The position numbers were made by a program, and so were the translations under genes. The notes beneath the pieces were generated by a model that saw only the letters and a program-made list of their open reading frames with translations, searched no databases and was not told the origin of the DNA. A stretch of DNA of 64,000 nucleotides from assembly GCA_032622095.1 (NCBI GenBank), contig CP136064.1, positions 195,083,948 to 195,147,947 on the forward strand. Direction: 5' to 3'. Positions 22,798 through 36,324 of the stretch are shown here, piece by piece; position 1 is the stretch's first letter; the number at the start of each line of letters is the position of its first letter. This DNA is from Siphonodentalium dalli. Taxonomy: Eukaryota > Mollusca > Scaphopoda > Gadilida > Siphonodentaliidae.

Positions 22798-24716
22798 TAC
22801 ACTTATATAAATATGACTCGCAGATGTGTTAGCTCACAATTCCGTATTATGCAGAACTTAATCCTGGCAATAAACATTAAGTTTGTCAATTGATGAAAAA
22901 ACATCATCAATCATTTTACAACGACATCCTGAAACTTTAGTCTTTATAAACATAACATTTGTAGAATAGTGGACATTATCACTGAAGCACGTGGTTGTAT
23001 ATGATTGATGTGAACCAAATTTTTATCAACTACTGTATCTGGTGGCCTGACTGTATTGCAAGTTACTTTTGTAAAATCACACGTAATTACAGTATATTAC
23101 ATGTAAGGGCCATGCATATATGATAGCCATTAAATTCGATCACTGTGAACATTTGAGTAAATTGTCAAACTCTCAATAGGGTTCAACGTTAAATTTTGAT
23201 CGCAACTGTAGTACTGTACCCGCGGAGACTTATCTGACGACACCAATATTCTCAAAAATACATTTCAGAGTCACAATTGATATATGTGCTTAATTTCAAC
23301 TCACACAATTTATGATAAGACTTATCATGTTAGTTAATGTGTGTATAATCAGGATTAGTATGTGTATAATCAGGATTAGTATGTGTATAATCAGGAAACG
23401 CTCTTTAAATTCTTAAAAACGTCCAAACAATTTGTTTCCGCTAACATGTCAGACTGGAAATAAGTAAACTCTGAAAGTAGACCGCCATATTTGATACTTT
23501 TGATAATTTCAGCTCGCACAGTCCACCAGAAGGTTAGTTATGAGGATTAATATTTGCATAATAAGTAAACGCTCTTTAAATTATTAAAACAGTCCAAAAA
23601 CACTTATTTCCAATAAAATTTCAACTGGACACAGGCAAACTCTGAAAGTAGACACGCTATTGGTAAATAAACCGTTCGCATGTCGTCTTTGACATTCCGA
23701 AATTGCGCGACCGATTTTTTCGACCAAAGGAATCTGACTTGTCAAATCAGCGAGGGTGGGGGCAGAGTTAGATTTTCTTTAATATCTTTAACAAAAATTG
23801 ATGTATCGAAGTTTTGTTTGTGACATATGATCAAGATATCCTTGTAGATTGTTCATGTTCGTCTATATGTGATGTAGCTGATTTTAAGAATATACAATAC
23901 CTTAATATTTGGGAAAGAAAATTGAAAATGCAGTCATAAATACAATTCATCTGATGATTTTATGATAAAATTTCACATTAAGATATGTAATTATGCAATT
24001 TGTGGCAAGATCTCTCCATGTTTTTCGATTTCCGGGAACAAAGAAAGCCACTTACCAAACTTGCTATGCGTAATAGCATGTTTTTATTACCAGGTGGACG
24101 GGAAAAAATAGAGGGGTACACAAACAAAAGCCCCACACAAACCTGTTTCCACTAAACTATCAAGCTGGAAACAGGTAGATTCTGAAAATAGACACACTGG
24201 TGGTATAGAAACCGTTCTCATATCGCTTTTAACATTCCGAAAACGCGCGACCACTTTTTTTCGACATAAGGAATCCGACTATAAGCTGATATCAGTATTG
24301 CTATGTCCATCTGTGGCTCGAGATCAGCAAATGATATTTAATTTTACTGGTGAAAATGTTAATTTCATGAAAGTTCTGAATTCCTGATTCCAATTGCATA
24401 TTTATTAAGCATTTATTTACGAAATACTCCTCGACCAAGTAGTTGCCTTTGGAAATGTTATGGGAGCCCTTTTACCTAGCTCAAATTTCAATCCCCCCAT
24501 CCCGCACATACTATACCCATACACGTTGTCCTATTCAAAAGATTAATGCTCATATTACCTGTGTATCTCTCACTAAATTAAACCAACAGGGAATGATAAA
24601 CATATGTATTTTTATTTGCCAGCTAACACTGACCACTAGAGAACAATTTCATGAAAAAATAAGTCTCTGCATGGATACACACATTGACAATTGTTACATT
24701 GAGAATACACATACCG

Positions 24717-24737
24717 GTATATATATATATATATATT
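24717..24737. repeat. (TA)n microsatellite
   Basis: About ten TA dinucleotides in a row. Confidence 0.9.
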
Positions 24738-26382
24738 ACCTACAATATCACTTTTATGTATCGCCAACGAAAGCACACTTGCATTACTTAACCTTTCAGT
24801 CTGTTATAAATAAAACCACAATTAGAATAGCTTGACTTTATATCCACTTATATTAAAATAGGAGCTCAGTATATAGGCTTATGATATGGGCTCATTTACA
24901 GATACTATATCATGGGGTGGTGCACTAACACTAGATATTCGCAGTTGATTGTATGGACTGACATTTTTCCCTGGTGACTATAGGGATACACCGTTCTCCA
25001 AAACATAAGGCAAAAAAAAAAAAATGTTCTTTTCCAATCAGTTGGCTGAAAAATTCCAGGTAGGTAGGTAGGCATTTTTTTAAAATGTCATTTCAATGGT
25101 TTATTCAGAGTGACAACATTCCAGAAAGGTATGCAAGATATTGACTTTTGGTTGAAACCCAAGTCCTCATTGTTTAATTTGGTATTTATTGCTTTATATT
25201 ATACTAATCAACACTTTTTTATTAGCAAGAAAGGCAAATATGTGGATATGATCAAATGAGATTTTTTTCTTTTCTGACAATGATAACATATTGTACTTTA
25301 TTTTGTAGTAATAGTTTCATTACAAGTATACATGTACTGGGTGCATATTAGAAACACAAAATAAAAACTATTTCAATATTATAGCTATTAAACATCTCTA
25401 TTTGTTAATTTTGATGAGAATAAACAACATGTACTATCTAATATATTCTAATCTACTGAGAACATGCCCTGCCCTCCCAAATTTCCTAATTAAATTCTGA
25501 TTAAACTATGAAGATTCTTTCATAAATGTTTATCTCAAAATTTAAAAAAGTCTTGAAAATGAGGAAATTGACAGAATTAATGCATGTCAGTAAATGTATT
25601 AATTCGAGCATATTAATCAATGTTCAAGATGGTCTATCTTTTCCTGGCTACACTACAATAAGTCATTAGTATAGTACTGATCGAGTAGTACTTCTTTCTT
25701 TTTTTCTTTTTCATGGGACGCGCAGTCACAGGCTTGTGCTATTGTACTTTGACAGAATTGTCTTGTTATTCCGTTGTGCATAATTAGTTAGCTTTTGAAA
25801 GAGACCCACCAAACCTTGTACTATAATTTCAATTGTGTGAATTTTCCGCGGTGTATTACCTATTACTATTATTCAATTATGTATGATTATAAGCCACTTC
25901 AGAGTACTCACTCCCAAGGCAAAAGGGAATAAATCATCATAAACTTTATATCAAAGGATGAGAAGATACAAAATCATCGAGTTATCACAGGTTTATCCCT
26001 TTATAAACAAAGAGCACACTTTATCTTCAATCACCATGCAACTTGTATACAGTTTCATTAGATATTCAAGATAGGATTCACATCCACACTGCCCTGGGGG
26101 AGATAGAGACTAATCTTGTACATCAATCCCACCAGTAAAACCCAAAATATATATATGCAAAAGCAATAAAACATGCACTAGACCTACAGGGTGTCGTCCA
26201 AACTTTTCTCAATCATTAATCACCTTTTCAGCGTTGAAAGGATCATAGCAAGGGTACTAATGGTGCTAATAGAGCCAGTAAAAACTACACATGTCATACT
26301 AGTATGTAGTTTCCTGGCGGCTTGTTCCCCTATCAACACTTGGTACACTTAATTGATGGTAATTAGTTAGAAAACAGCCTAC

Positions 26383-26469
26383 CCACAGTAAGAACACATC
26401 ACTAGCTGCAGATCGTTCCTCTCTGAACACCATCCTCTCACCATGTCCAAAGTACACACAAGTTTCATC
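26383..26469 (-). CDS. Candidate coding exon, unassigned
   Basis: On the minus strand this 87-bp segment is open in phase 0 and preceded by a good acceptor (caatctctcacag). It can end at gtaggc or, four bases earlier, at gtgggt. It would encode DETCVYFGHGERMVFREERS followed by AASDVFLLW. The composition is protein-like and the region is not part of any repeat I can see. It lies upstream of the RERE-like exons on the same strand. Neither donor gives the one-base overhang needed to join directly to 17564-17660, and I do not recognise the peptide as BAH sequence. It may be an exon of the same gene with others missing, or chance. Confidence 0.3.
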
Positions 26470-28402
26470 CTGTGAGAGATTGCTTTAACATAGATATGTT
26501 TATACATTCAATTGCCTACTCAACATTGAGATATTTTTCTCTTCTATAAACACCATCTCTGAGGTAGACGCCAAGAAATGTATCTGTCTATGTGTTATCA
26601 TGGTATTCAGCAAGGAGCTATAATTTTTTCATAGAGCTTTGTAATGCCTTTCAAGCTAGTTTCAGTTTTCTGAAAATGTGATGGAAAATTGTTAGTGAGC
26701 GTTCTCAAAGAGACAATTAACACTACATTTATCTCATACCACCCATAAAGTAGTGCATGTGTCCATATCATCTCAATGAGAATAACATTTATTATATGCC
26801 TGCCTATGAAATAGCGGAAAATTACCGAAACTATGTCATCATATGTATCTCTTAGAAGCTATACAGTAGAGAAATATTATTTTGTTATTTAATTGAATAA
26901 CGTCATCACTTGAAAGCGGTTTGCTACCTACATATCAGCTGATCAGTTGATTTCCATGCATTGTTTAATTTGCTGTGTTATTAAAAGTGAAATTGCTGCA
27001 TAATTTAGCAACTTTAAGCATTAATAAGGCGCACATAATAAAAAGAACACCAACAGGTTATGTTTGAATACCTGAAACATCTCATTTGTGTCTGGAAAGA
27101 AATATTAAATTTCAGCCGCTCTGAAACGTTTATGGTTCTACATAATTTTGACAATTAAAACAAAGATAAAGCAGTACATGAAGTTTATTAATTGTCTAAT
27201 GTTAAGATAATGAAATGTACCTTTTCCAGAAGTCGCGATTTATTCCATTTCCAATTCCAGAATGCCAATGAATACAAATATCGCAATATTTGTTTGGGAC
27301 ACAATCCTCAAGTTCGAAGTGGTATTTTTATGATTTCAATGCGTCTTTCTGGGAACACATAATGCTCATACTAGTAGAAAGGTGGTCAAAATTAAAAAGC
27401 GAATATTATTAGGTGTATTTTGTTGCAGTTTTAAATTGATAATTTGATAATATATATTCTAAGTAGAAAGCAGCAGTAAATGGAATTCAATTGTTTTGTT
27501 TTTTTTTAAGCTATTTTAGTCTGAAACAAACATGCCATCTTTGAAATGTTGCAAAATAATATTTATTATTGGAGATGTTAAAAATTTATAACTATTTGTA
27601 TATTAAATCCAATCAGTTTTAACAAAGCATTAGCACCTGTCTATGTACTATATCTGTACCTGATCACATGTCCTGGGTCTCAAAACACTTACAGATAAAA
27701 CATATATTGTCCTTGTGAAATTATAGATAACAAATTTCTTTTTGATGTTGAATATCAAACAACACACTTGAGGAATCAAGCTTGGGTGTATATATGTGTA
27801 AGTCAGGTTACATAAGAAAGGTCATGACCAAACAAATCATCAAAGGTCCCAATACCTTTATATTGTCCTCGTCTGGCTCAGAATATCATAGCATTATTAA
27901 ACCTTTCTATACTAAATACACATCACAAACCCTGCATGCTGACAAAAGCATTCTAACAAAAAAAAATACACGATATTCAACTCTTATATACCTTAACCCA
28001 TTGTGACATCACATGTAAACAAATATTTAACTGTGAATTCCCGAGGAACTCCAAGTTGTTGTGAACTGATGTTAACAATGTACTTCCCACAAAAGTACAT
28101 GTAACAATTATACCAAACAAAACTAGGTCAAGGTCGCATCCCAAAAAAGGGCACTGACCTTAGGTCACCAACTCACCACCCGTAATTTCTCTATATAAAC
28201 GAGAGAGTACAAGTTCTCGTCCCACTTACTCAGAAAACTTATCTGATTGCAGATGGTGACAAATCACCTGAAGAGCTTAACCCAAGCAAAATCAATTTTT
28301 ACGCTATATTTTAATACAAAAAGTATTGGTACACCAAATACCTAATTACCTGAGTTATCACACTTAATAAGCAATTAACTTAAGAGAATTCACACCTACC
28401 AA

Positions 28403-28600
28403 CAGTAATGCCATAATTAGGGATTTACTGCTGAACCACAGCAGAATTGTGGGTAATTTTTAGGATTTAGTCGGAAATATGGCTTGTTGCCATTCATCGG
28501 AAAGCTCTCAGTGAGCTTTCCGATGAATGACAACAAGCCATATTTCCGACTAAATCCCGAAAAGTTACCCATAATTCTGTTGTGGTTAAGGAGTCGATTT
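28403..28600. mobile_element. Family A palindromic MITE, copy 4, right end lost
   Basis: CAGTAATGCC through the palindrome to ggttaaggagtcgattt. The last dozen or so bases of the right terminus are replaced by unrelated DNA. Confidence 0.8.
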
Positions 28601-29298
28601 GTACTTGGCGGCGGAGACAGAACTGTCAGTAATACATACTCTGAATATCCCTGGTATATGAGGTGAATCTTTATTGAAAAAAAGAGTGATTTGTTTAATA
28701 ACCAAACAGGGAAAATACTTTCAGTACAAATATGGTTAACCATTGTGTAATGAAGCCAGGTGCACAGCAGGCACATGCCCCTGTCAATTTTTGCATAATA
28801 GGAAAAAGACCTGGTAGTATTAACATCTTATTTATGTAAGGCTTATAAAAGTTGGCCTTTGTTACAGGTTCATGCTGAATTATTCAACAATCAGGTCACA
28901 AAACCTCTGTTATAACTTATTGTCAAATACTCCAAACTAATTTGTAACTTTCATTTATATGTTCAAAACATAATGTACAACCTTCTTCTGATATTCAGGA
29001 TATTATGAATTTGATTTTATTATCAAACTCCTTGCGAATCTGTAGAGTTATCCTTATATATCATAGTTTTACAATCAAATACAAATCTATTTGATGTTGA
29101 ATTTCAACACAATTATGAGGAAAATAACAGAAGAATATGGGAACTTTATTTCTCTATTTTGCAGATGGTGAAGAGAATAGGGAGAGATAAACTGTTGACT
29201 TTGATACATCGATCAAAGGAGATGACATGTGAGAACATATTTATCGTTGTAATTGGCGAATTTCTTCGGAAATGCATATACTAAAAATAATATCTAAT

Positions 29299-29427
29299 GT
29301 TTTTGAGTGGATACGAAAATTTATGTCATCTGAGAACGAGACTGATGTTTATTTTCAGCCGCTCACGAAAATAAACATTTGTCTCGCTCACTCATGATAT
29401 ATAATTTTCAATATCCACTCAAAAACA
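29299..29427. repeat. Inverted repeat of about 129 bp
   Basis: Arms tgtttttgagtggataNgaa ... gacNNatgtttattttc and their complement surround a loop of about 10 bp (agccgctcac). It resembles another fold-back element, single copy here. Confidence 0.75.
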
Positions 29428-29768
29428 CCACATATCCTCTATGTACATATACACAATATATTCCAGTACGGAGTCCCTTATTGTTCTCAATAGTCAAAAT
29501 TAATTTGTTCAATACAGGTACATGTACTTTCAAATTAATTTATAATTATTATGACCGTTACTCCCCACTCTAAATTAATGTCAACTATGAAGTCATAATG
29601 TCATCTCTTTTTGATGTAATGGGCAGTTGGTCAAACTTTAACATGATATTATATATGAAAGTCTATATCAAATGGGAAAATAAATAATGTTGAATAAAAT
29701 AGCCCCAAAAGTTCAGCCCCAAATTTAATACACAAAAATATTTTGGAATCTGGAAAGTCATGTCATAC

Positions 29769-29819
29769 CTTCGGTGCAGCTATCAAATCTCCCCCTTCCC
29801 CTCTGAACTCCCAGCATCT
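29769..29819 (-). CDS. Candidate short coding exon, unassigned
   Basis: This 51-bp, phase 0/0 open segment on the minus strand lies between acceptor ccctcagagcag and donor gtatgac. It encodes RCWEFRGEGGDLIAAPK. An alternative AG ten bases upstream would shift the frame or meet a stop. It stands out from AT-rich surroundings. If real it could join in phase with 26383-26469 on one side and 45967-46042 on the other. I do not recognise the peptide, and short ORFs with splice-like flanks occur by chance in 46 kb of intron. Confidence 0.28.
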
Positions 29820-30654
29820 CTGCTCTGAGGGCAATGTGAAATATGTTATGAGTGTAAGTTGTATGGCACACAGATTTGTTATGACTTATCATTAGAGGGT
29901 ATCAGTAATTCCTGTTTTACTCACACACAGGATTTCTCCAAGCAATTAAATGTAAACATCATGATACTGTGCCACCTATCACTTACTCCCCATCTATCAA
30001 TAAGCACAGTGTGCCATGTAGCAATGTGTAGCAGGATAAGGGGGCTATTTTTTCAAGACACAGTCAGCAGGTTTGAGGATTAACCAGGTGTGTATATTAT
30101 CCAAATGTTAACCCCTTAGGCCAAAAAAAAGAAAGGTTTTGGTTCTCAGGCCCCGCCGCATTGAATAACAAGACAGTCAATGACTGTGAGGTCGCTCACC
30201 AGACTGCAAAGACTGATAAGACTGGGACTCTGGAGACCAAAACAGTCAGCACTTTTCATAATCACTTTAAAAGAAGTAGATTTAGAGACTTCAAGTATGT
30301 AGCTTGGTAAAAATCCACCTTGAAATTGCCAACTGTACACTACTGATCACCCCCCTCCTCCAGCTCAACAAGTCCCCTCCCGACCGGGATCCAGACTCCC
30401 AAGTCTTAGGTGGAATTTCACAACCGACACCTCAAACTTTCTCAATTGTTGGAAATTTCCAATCTCACAAGCGCCTTTTTCTAAAACCATTTAAACATGT
30501 TTGAAGCCCAATTATCCATGGACCCAAAACACAATACATGTATGTCAGACCAATCAGTCAGGTGGTTCCAAGGTAGATGTTTTAATGAATTTGGTATTTC
30601 GATGATTTTATTAGACACAAAAGTGTTAACTCCCCATAGCCTGCCATTTCTTGA

Positions 30655-31100
30655 CAGGTTGACCTCATTTTAACAAATCTGAATCTCAGTCACTAAAGGA
30701 TCCTCCTGATTCCTCCATACTATATGTAAGCTAAATAGTCCAAACTCTCTTGAGAAGACATTTTAAGAATTACTATAGAGACATATAGTTATGTCCCTGG
30801 TCCCACCCTATTTAACCTGGTGACCCCATCTGAATAAATTTGAATCCCAGACACCAAAGAACCCTTCATACATATCATAAATATCAGTCAAATAGACCTG
30901 ATGGTCCTTGTGAAGGAAGCATATTAAGAGGGAAACTGTCCTTCGCTTGGCCCCTATTTGACCAGGTGACCCCATTAAAAAAATCTGAATTGCAGTCAAG
31001 GAAGAACATTCCATTCTATATAAGCCAACTAGTTCTTGCAAACATATTTTAAGAATTACTATGTAGTGAAATAGTTAAGTCTCTTGCTCTGCCCTTATTT
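30655..31100 (+). repeat. Three tandem 'gaccccatt' units
   Basis: Each unit runs from gtgaccccatNtgaaNaaat through 'cNccaNacNatatNtaagctaaat' to 'aagaattactatNgagNNatagttatgtccct'. The same unit occurs at 32965-33410 and 62396-62870. Confidence 0.75.
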
Positions 31101-31145
31101 GACTTTGTGATCCCATTTTCACAAATCTGATAAGGATAAAAATTA

Positions 31146-32335
31146 AGTTCCCCAGTTGAAGTTGGTGATATTCACCCATTGGGCACCTCATTTATGAATT
31201 TTATCTTCTGCAAATTAGGGGATATAGAAACTTCCTAGAAGGGAAATTTAACTAACAACAATGTAAATTTGATACTATAGATACTTCCCAGAAGATGAGG
31301 CCTAAGCAGAATGAGGTCGCCAGAGGGTGAATTTGGTGATGCTAGCCTGCTGTGCGGGATAGCATCACAAAAAGCGTGTCTGTTCCTACATTGTGCATGC
31401 CTGGCCTCAAGCAACACAATGTATTATACAACAAGCCTTGAAATAGTGTGATAGTGTGTCTGTCATTTGCAGAATGAGGTCCCCAGAGGGTGAATTTAGT
31501 GATGCTAAATTCACCCTCTGGGGACCTCATTCTGATAAGGCCCTCAACTGCTATGGAAGACCTAGAATAAAATTGAATTTCCCCAGTTGAAGTTGGTGAT
31601 GTTCACCCATTGGGCCCCTCAATTATGAATTTTATCTTCTGCAAATTAGGGGATATAGAACCTTCCTAGAAGGGAAATTTAACTAACAACAATGTAAATT
31701 TGATACTATAGATACTTCCCAGAAGATGAGGCCTAGCAGAATGAGGTCTCCAAATGGTGAATTTGGTGATGCTAGCCCGCTGTGTGGGATAGCATCACTA
31801 AAAGCATGTCTGTTCCTACATTGTGCATGTCTGGCCTCAAGCAACACACTGTATTATACAATCAAGCCTTGAGATAGTCTGTCTGTTATTTGCAGAATGA
31901 GGTCCCCAGAGGGTGAATTTAATGACGCTATCCTGCACAGCGGGCTAGTATCACTAAATTCACCCTCTGGGGACCACATTCTGATAAGGCCCTCAACTGC
32001 TATGGAAGACCTAGAATAAGATTGAAGTTCCCCAGTTGAAATTGGTGATGTTCACCCATTGGGCACCTCAATCATGAATTTTATCTTCTGCAAATTAAGG
32101 GATACAGAAACTTCCTAGAAGGGAAATTTAACTAACAACAATGTAAATTTGATACTATAGATACTTCCCAGAAGATGAGGCCTAAGCAGAATGAGATCTT
32201 GAGACTCTAGATACTTCCCAGAAGATGAGGCCTAAGCAGAATAAGGTTCTCAGAGGGTGTATTTGGTTATGCTAGCCTGCTGTGTGGAGCAACATGAATT
32301 CACCCTCTGGGAACCTCATTCCACAAATGCCAGAC
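31146..32335 (+). repeat. Tandem array of three units of about 440 bp with hairpins
   Basis: Units begin at 31146, 31577 and 32026 (ttccccagttgaaNttggtg). Each carries agaatgaggtccccagaggg-type sequence followed by its complement. The hairpin at 31469-31532 is a nearly perfect 30-bp stem, and 31895-31983 is a longer-looped version. Confidence 0.82.
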
Positions 32336-34123
32336 ACTCTTGGAGAAAATGAAATTAATCTGATTTTAATGACCACTGAGTGATAATGTAAACAACAAGG
32401 GTGCTTCATTGATAACACTATTAATCTCATTTAAATTATGAATGACATGAATACACTCCCTGGGGACTCTGCCTATGTTTTTTAATTTATTTAAATAAAA
32501 AATACTTTATTTACCTGTGAGTTAGGAGGTGAGATAGGGTGGAATGCTGTTGGTTGGGGACAGGGTGGGGTTCTGGGTCATGTGGGGGGGGGGTGATAAA
32601 AAAAAAATTGTATGTTAAATTGATCAAGGAGTTCCTGAACTTTTTATTATTTTTTGGGGAATTATGGCCATAACTCTGTTAAAATATATCGGATCAAACC
32701 CATATTTGAACTTGATCTGTATATAAGTGTCAAAAATTCATATACCAAATTTGGTGTTGATCAGATGAAAAATGTTTGAGTAATCCTGTCTTGGATGAAT
32801 TCTATATCAAAACAAGAGTGGAAGGGGTTAAATAAACAATACCAAAATCCATACAGATGAAGAACATGCTAAGAAAAATCTAGGTAAGAAATATGAGACT
32901 GTGATGTGTCCTAAACAAAAATTAAAGGTCAAAATGCAAAAATTAAATTTTTTGTTTTTAAAGTTATGTCCCTAGCTCTGCCCCTATTTGACCCAGTGAC
33001 CCCATTTGAACAAATCTGAACCCCAGTCACCCAAGGTCTCTCTGTACCAAATATAAGCTAAATCGGCCAAATATTTTTTTAGAAGAAGTCATTGTAAGAA
33101 TTACTATGAGTTATGGCCCTGGTTTCTCAACTAATCGACCGGGTGACCTCATTTGAACAAATCTGAACACCAGTCACCCAAGGACCCTCCATACCAAATA
33201 TTAGCTAAATCGGCACAATGGTTATGGACAAGAAGTTGTTGTAAGAATTACTATGGAGGAATAGAGTTATGGCCCTGGTTTCGCAACTATTTGACCCAGT
33301 GACCTCATTTGAACAAATCTGAATGAGAGTCACCTAGGGAACATCCACACCAAATATGAACCAATTCGGCATTACGGTTTCAGAGGAGAAGATGTTCAAA
33401 GAATTGTTGATGGACGGACGGACGGACGAGGAGTGATGACTATAGCTCCACCGGAGACTTTGTCTCAGGTGAGCTAAAAAGGGCCGCATTAGGCCTTTTT
33501 ATTGCAATGCCTGATGTTATGACAAAATTTATTATTTTTTTTTGTGGATTTTATCAACATGTCCATAGCAGATATGTGTTGAATATTAGTGTGCATTGAG
33601 CTCTAACATGTAATGTGTTAAAAAGTGACTTGCAGGCTTACAACATGAAGTAGATGACTACAATTAAGAAAATGATTAGCTGATCCTCATGCTCTTCTTA
33701 CAATTAGTCATTGTGAACAACTTACACTAATTGTAACTTTATACAATTGAAAGGCACAGGACTAAATTCAGGATCACATATTAGAATGGGGAGGTATCAG
33801 TTTTTAGACAACAATAACAGTAGTTAATGTCAGGGGCATTACATATTGTTAGGTAATCCCAGTCATACACTGGTAGTACAATGTCATTTTTATATAAGAC
33901 TAAATGAGTTTATATGCTTAACAGTTCCCTCTACCTTTCTGGTTATTACTAGACAGAGGAAGGTATCTTTGTCCATGCTTACTATGCGCAGAAAAAAATA
34001 AAAAATAAAACCCTCCCTCCCTCATCGATTTGGAAAAAAAAAATTGCCCGAGAACCAAAACACTTTTTTTTTTTGGCCTTATCTTCTTATTATCTTCCCA
34101 GTGATTATCCTTGGTAGCTTTAA

Positions 34124-34375
34124 CCCTTTCATGACGGGAGCTGCGCTGATGCAGCATTAAAGACACTGTGTTAGTGCATTCTCTTATATATGAATCTCCA
34201 ATAGGGAGCCTCACATATATAAGAGAATGCACTGGCTTCAAGTTCAAGGTAAATATTGTTAGTCTAGTCCAACGCAATCTCATATGCGATGTTCACTATG
34301 GTAGACTCTCATATATAAGAAAATGCATTGGCACAGGGTTTTAGCAAAATTTCAGGAAGCTCCGTCATGGAAGGG
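34124..34375 (+). mobile_element. Family B TTAA MITE, copy 4
   Basis: TTAA (34120-34123), CCCTTTCATGACGGGAGCTG ... GTCATGGAAGGG, TTAA (34376-34379). Both internal hairpins are recognisable. Confidence 0.88.
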
Positions 34376-34814
34376 TTAAGGGGCCGAATTACAGGCATCT
34401 GTCCGATGCCAAAGTAACCCATTTTACCCAACTTCTAGTCTAAAATTTCCCAATTTACTATATTGTACAAAAGTGATTGATAATTGCATGAGTATTCCAA
34501 AGATTAGCTTCAAATGTTGTTAATTGGAAGTACACCAAAATTTATAGATTTAATTTCTTAATGGGAACCAAGGTCTTCGTAGTTGGTTCAAATGAAAATA
34601 ACATAATATAAAACTGTCATTAACAAGTACATGTAAAATATATTGACTTTATTCTTATTTTCATTATTAATAACTCTCCAATAACGTGTTTGTGCATATC
34701 AAAACCATTGTTATGAACCATTACAGTGGAATTACCGATCCAAGGCCAATTAATAATAATTACCAAAGTTTAATCAAAACTCAAAGGTAAACATTGCAAA
34801 AGGTCAAAACATTA

Positions 34815-34898
34815 TTTGGAAAATCATATCTAGACTTTGGAAAATCATATCTAGACTTTGGAAAATCATATCTAGACTTTGGAAAATCATATCTAGAC
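34815..34898. repeat. Four tandem 21-bp units
   Basis: Four perfect copies of tttggaaaatcatatctaga + c. The duplicate array is at 36764-36847. Confidence 0.95.
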
Positions 34899-36074
34899 TA
34901 AACTATTTGAACTTACAAGATTAGCGATGTTTATTTACAAATCACTTTAACAGTTTTGTTTACATAATAATGGTTTCAACACACTAAATCTCGTTATTGG
35001 ATAACTTTCAATAATTAATATAAGAACAAAGTGTATCTATGTCTCCAACATCTTTTTGGTGGCAATGTTTTTACAAACTTTTTAATTTTTGCACATTTAC
35101 CAACTGTGAAGCCTTGTGTCCTTTTAAATGACAACTAGAATTATGTGCTAAATCGGCACAATGGTTATGGACAAGAAGTTGTTGTAAGAATTACTATGGA
35201 GGAATAGAGTTATGGCCCTGGTTTCGCAACTATTTGACCCAGTGACCTCATTTGAACAAATCTGAATGAGAGTCACCTAGGGAACATCCACACCAAATAT
35301 GAACCAATTCGGCATTACGGTTTCAGAGGAGAAGATGTTCAAAGAATTGTTGATGGACGGACGGATGGACGGACGACGGACGAGGAGTGATGACTATAGC
35401 TCCACCGGAGACTGTCTCAGGTGAGCTAAAAAGGGCCGCATTAGGCCTTTTTATTGCAATGCCTGATGTTATGACAAAATTTATTATTTTTTTTGGTGGA
35501 TTTTATCAACATGTCCATAGCAGATATGTGTTGAATATTAGTGTGCATTGAGCTCTAACATGTAATGTGTTAAAAAGTGACTTGCAGGCTTACAACATGA
35601 AGTAGATGACTACAATTAAGAAAATGATTAGCTGATCCTCATGCTCTTCTTACAATTAGTCATTGTGAACAACTTACACTAATTGTAACTTTATACAATT
35701 GAAAGGCACAGGACTAAATTCAGGATCACATATTAGAATGGGGAGGTATCAGTTTTTAGACAACAATAACAGTAGTTAATGTCAGGGGCATTACATATTG
35801 TTAGGTAATCCCAGTCATACACTGGTAGTACAATGTCATTTTTATATAAGACTAAATGAGTTTATATGCATAACAGTTCCCTCTACCTTTCTGGTTATTA
35901 CTAGACAGAGGAAGGTATCTTTGTCCATGCTTACTATGCGCAGAAAAAAATAAAAAATAAAACCCTCCCTCCCTCATCGATTTGGAAAAAAAAATTGCCC
36001 GAGAACCAAAACACTTTTTTTTTTTGGCCTTATCTTCTTATTATCTTCCCAGTGATTATCCTTGGTAGCTTTAA

Positions 36075-36324
36075 CCCTTTCATGACGGGAGCTGCGCTGA
36101 TGCAGCATTAAAGACACTGTGTCAGTGCATTCTCTTATATATGAATCTCCAATAGGGAGCCTCACATATATGAGAATGCACTGGCTTCAAGTTCAAGGTA
36201 AATATTGTTAGTCTAGTCCAACGCAATCTCATATGCGATGTTCACTATGGTAGACTCTCATATATAAGAGAATGCATTGGCACAGGGTTTTAGCAAAATT
36301 TCAGGAAGCTCCGTCATGGAAGGG
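36075..36324 (+). mobile_element. Family B TTAA MITE, copy 5 (duplicate of copy 4)
   Basis: TTAA (36071-36074) and TTAA (36325-36328) flank the same element. It arose by the segmental duplication, not by a new insertion, because the flanks are also identical. Confidence 0.88.

Larger units (their letters stand above)
19545..24281. mobile_element. Large element with long terminal inverted repeats, 4.7 kb
   Basis: TAGTCGGATTCCTTATGTC (19545-19563) is mirrored by GACATAAGGAATCCGACTA (24263-24281). Similarity continues inward for at least 100 bp, interrupted by substitutions (GAAAGCGAT, AACGGNTTCT, TTTTCAG, CTTGTTTCC). A second copy of the right-end sequence is at about 23560-23745. Inside, 'atttaacactgaaccctatg' occurs at 19864 and 20040 and inverted near 23172. 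Flanks are TATAA-like, so a TA-type target is possible. No complete transposase was found; the centre carries a younger Harbinger remnant. Confidence 0.6.
24282..28402. other. AT-rich, mostly unique sequence
   Basis: It contains a TA microsatellite (24717-24737) and the candidate exon at 26383-26469. Otherwise I see no element with recognisable ends. The 130-codon ORF at 24443-24835 has low-complexity sequence including the TA run and no domain. Confidence 0.5.
30166..33478 (+). repeat. Composite dispersed repeat, copy 1, about 3.3 kb
   Basis: Bases 30166-32645 are repeated nearly base for base at 61880-64000. It starts at acaagacagtcaatgactgt and includes three 'gaccccatt' units (30655-31100), three hairpin units of about 440 bp (31146-32335) and further 'gaccccattt' units (32965-33410). 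It ends in a (GGAC)n run and a terminal hairpin closing in ggtgagctaaaa at about 33478. It encodes nothing recognisable. Confidence 0.7.
33204..35146. repeat. Tandem segmental duplication, unit 1
   Basis: The unit runs from gctaaatcggcacaatggtt to acaactagaattatg and contains the end of the composite repeat, a family B MITE and a 21-bp array. It is followed directly by unit 2. Confidence 0.92.

Noticed and set aside
24443-24835. 130-codon ORF on the plus strand
   Set aside because: It runs through a TA microsatellite, has biased low-complexity sequence and no domain or splice context.
33918-34283. 121-codon ORF on the minus strand (and its shorter copy at 35974-36165)
   Set aside because: It is a translation of duplicated DNA and of the family B MITE; similar frames appear wherever this MITE occurs.
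34815-34898. Four regular 21-bp repeats resembling a small CRISPR array
   Set aside because: Units are head to tail without spacers, in animal DNA; it is a simple tandem repeat.
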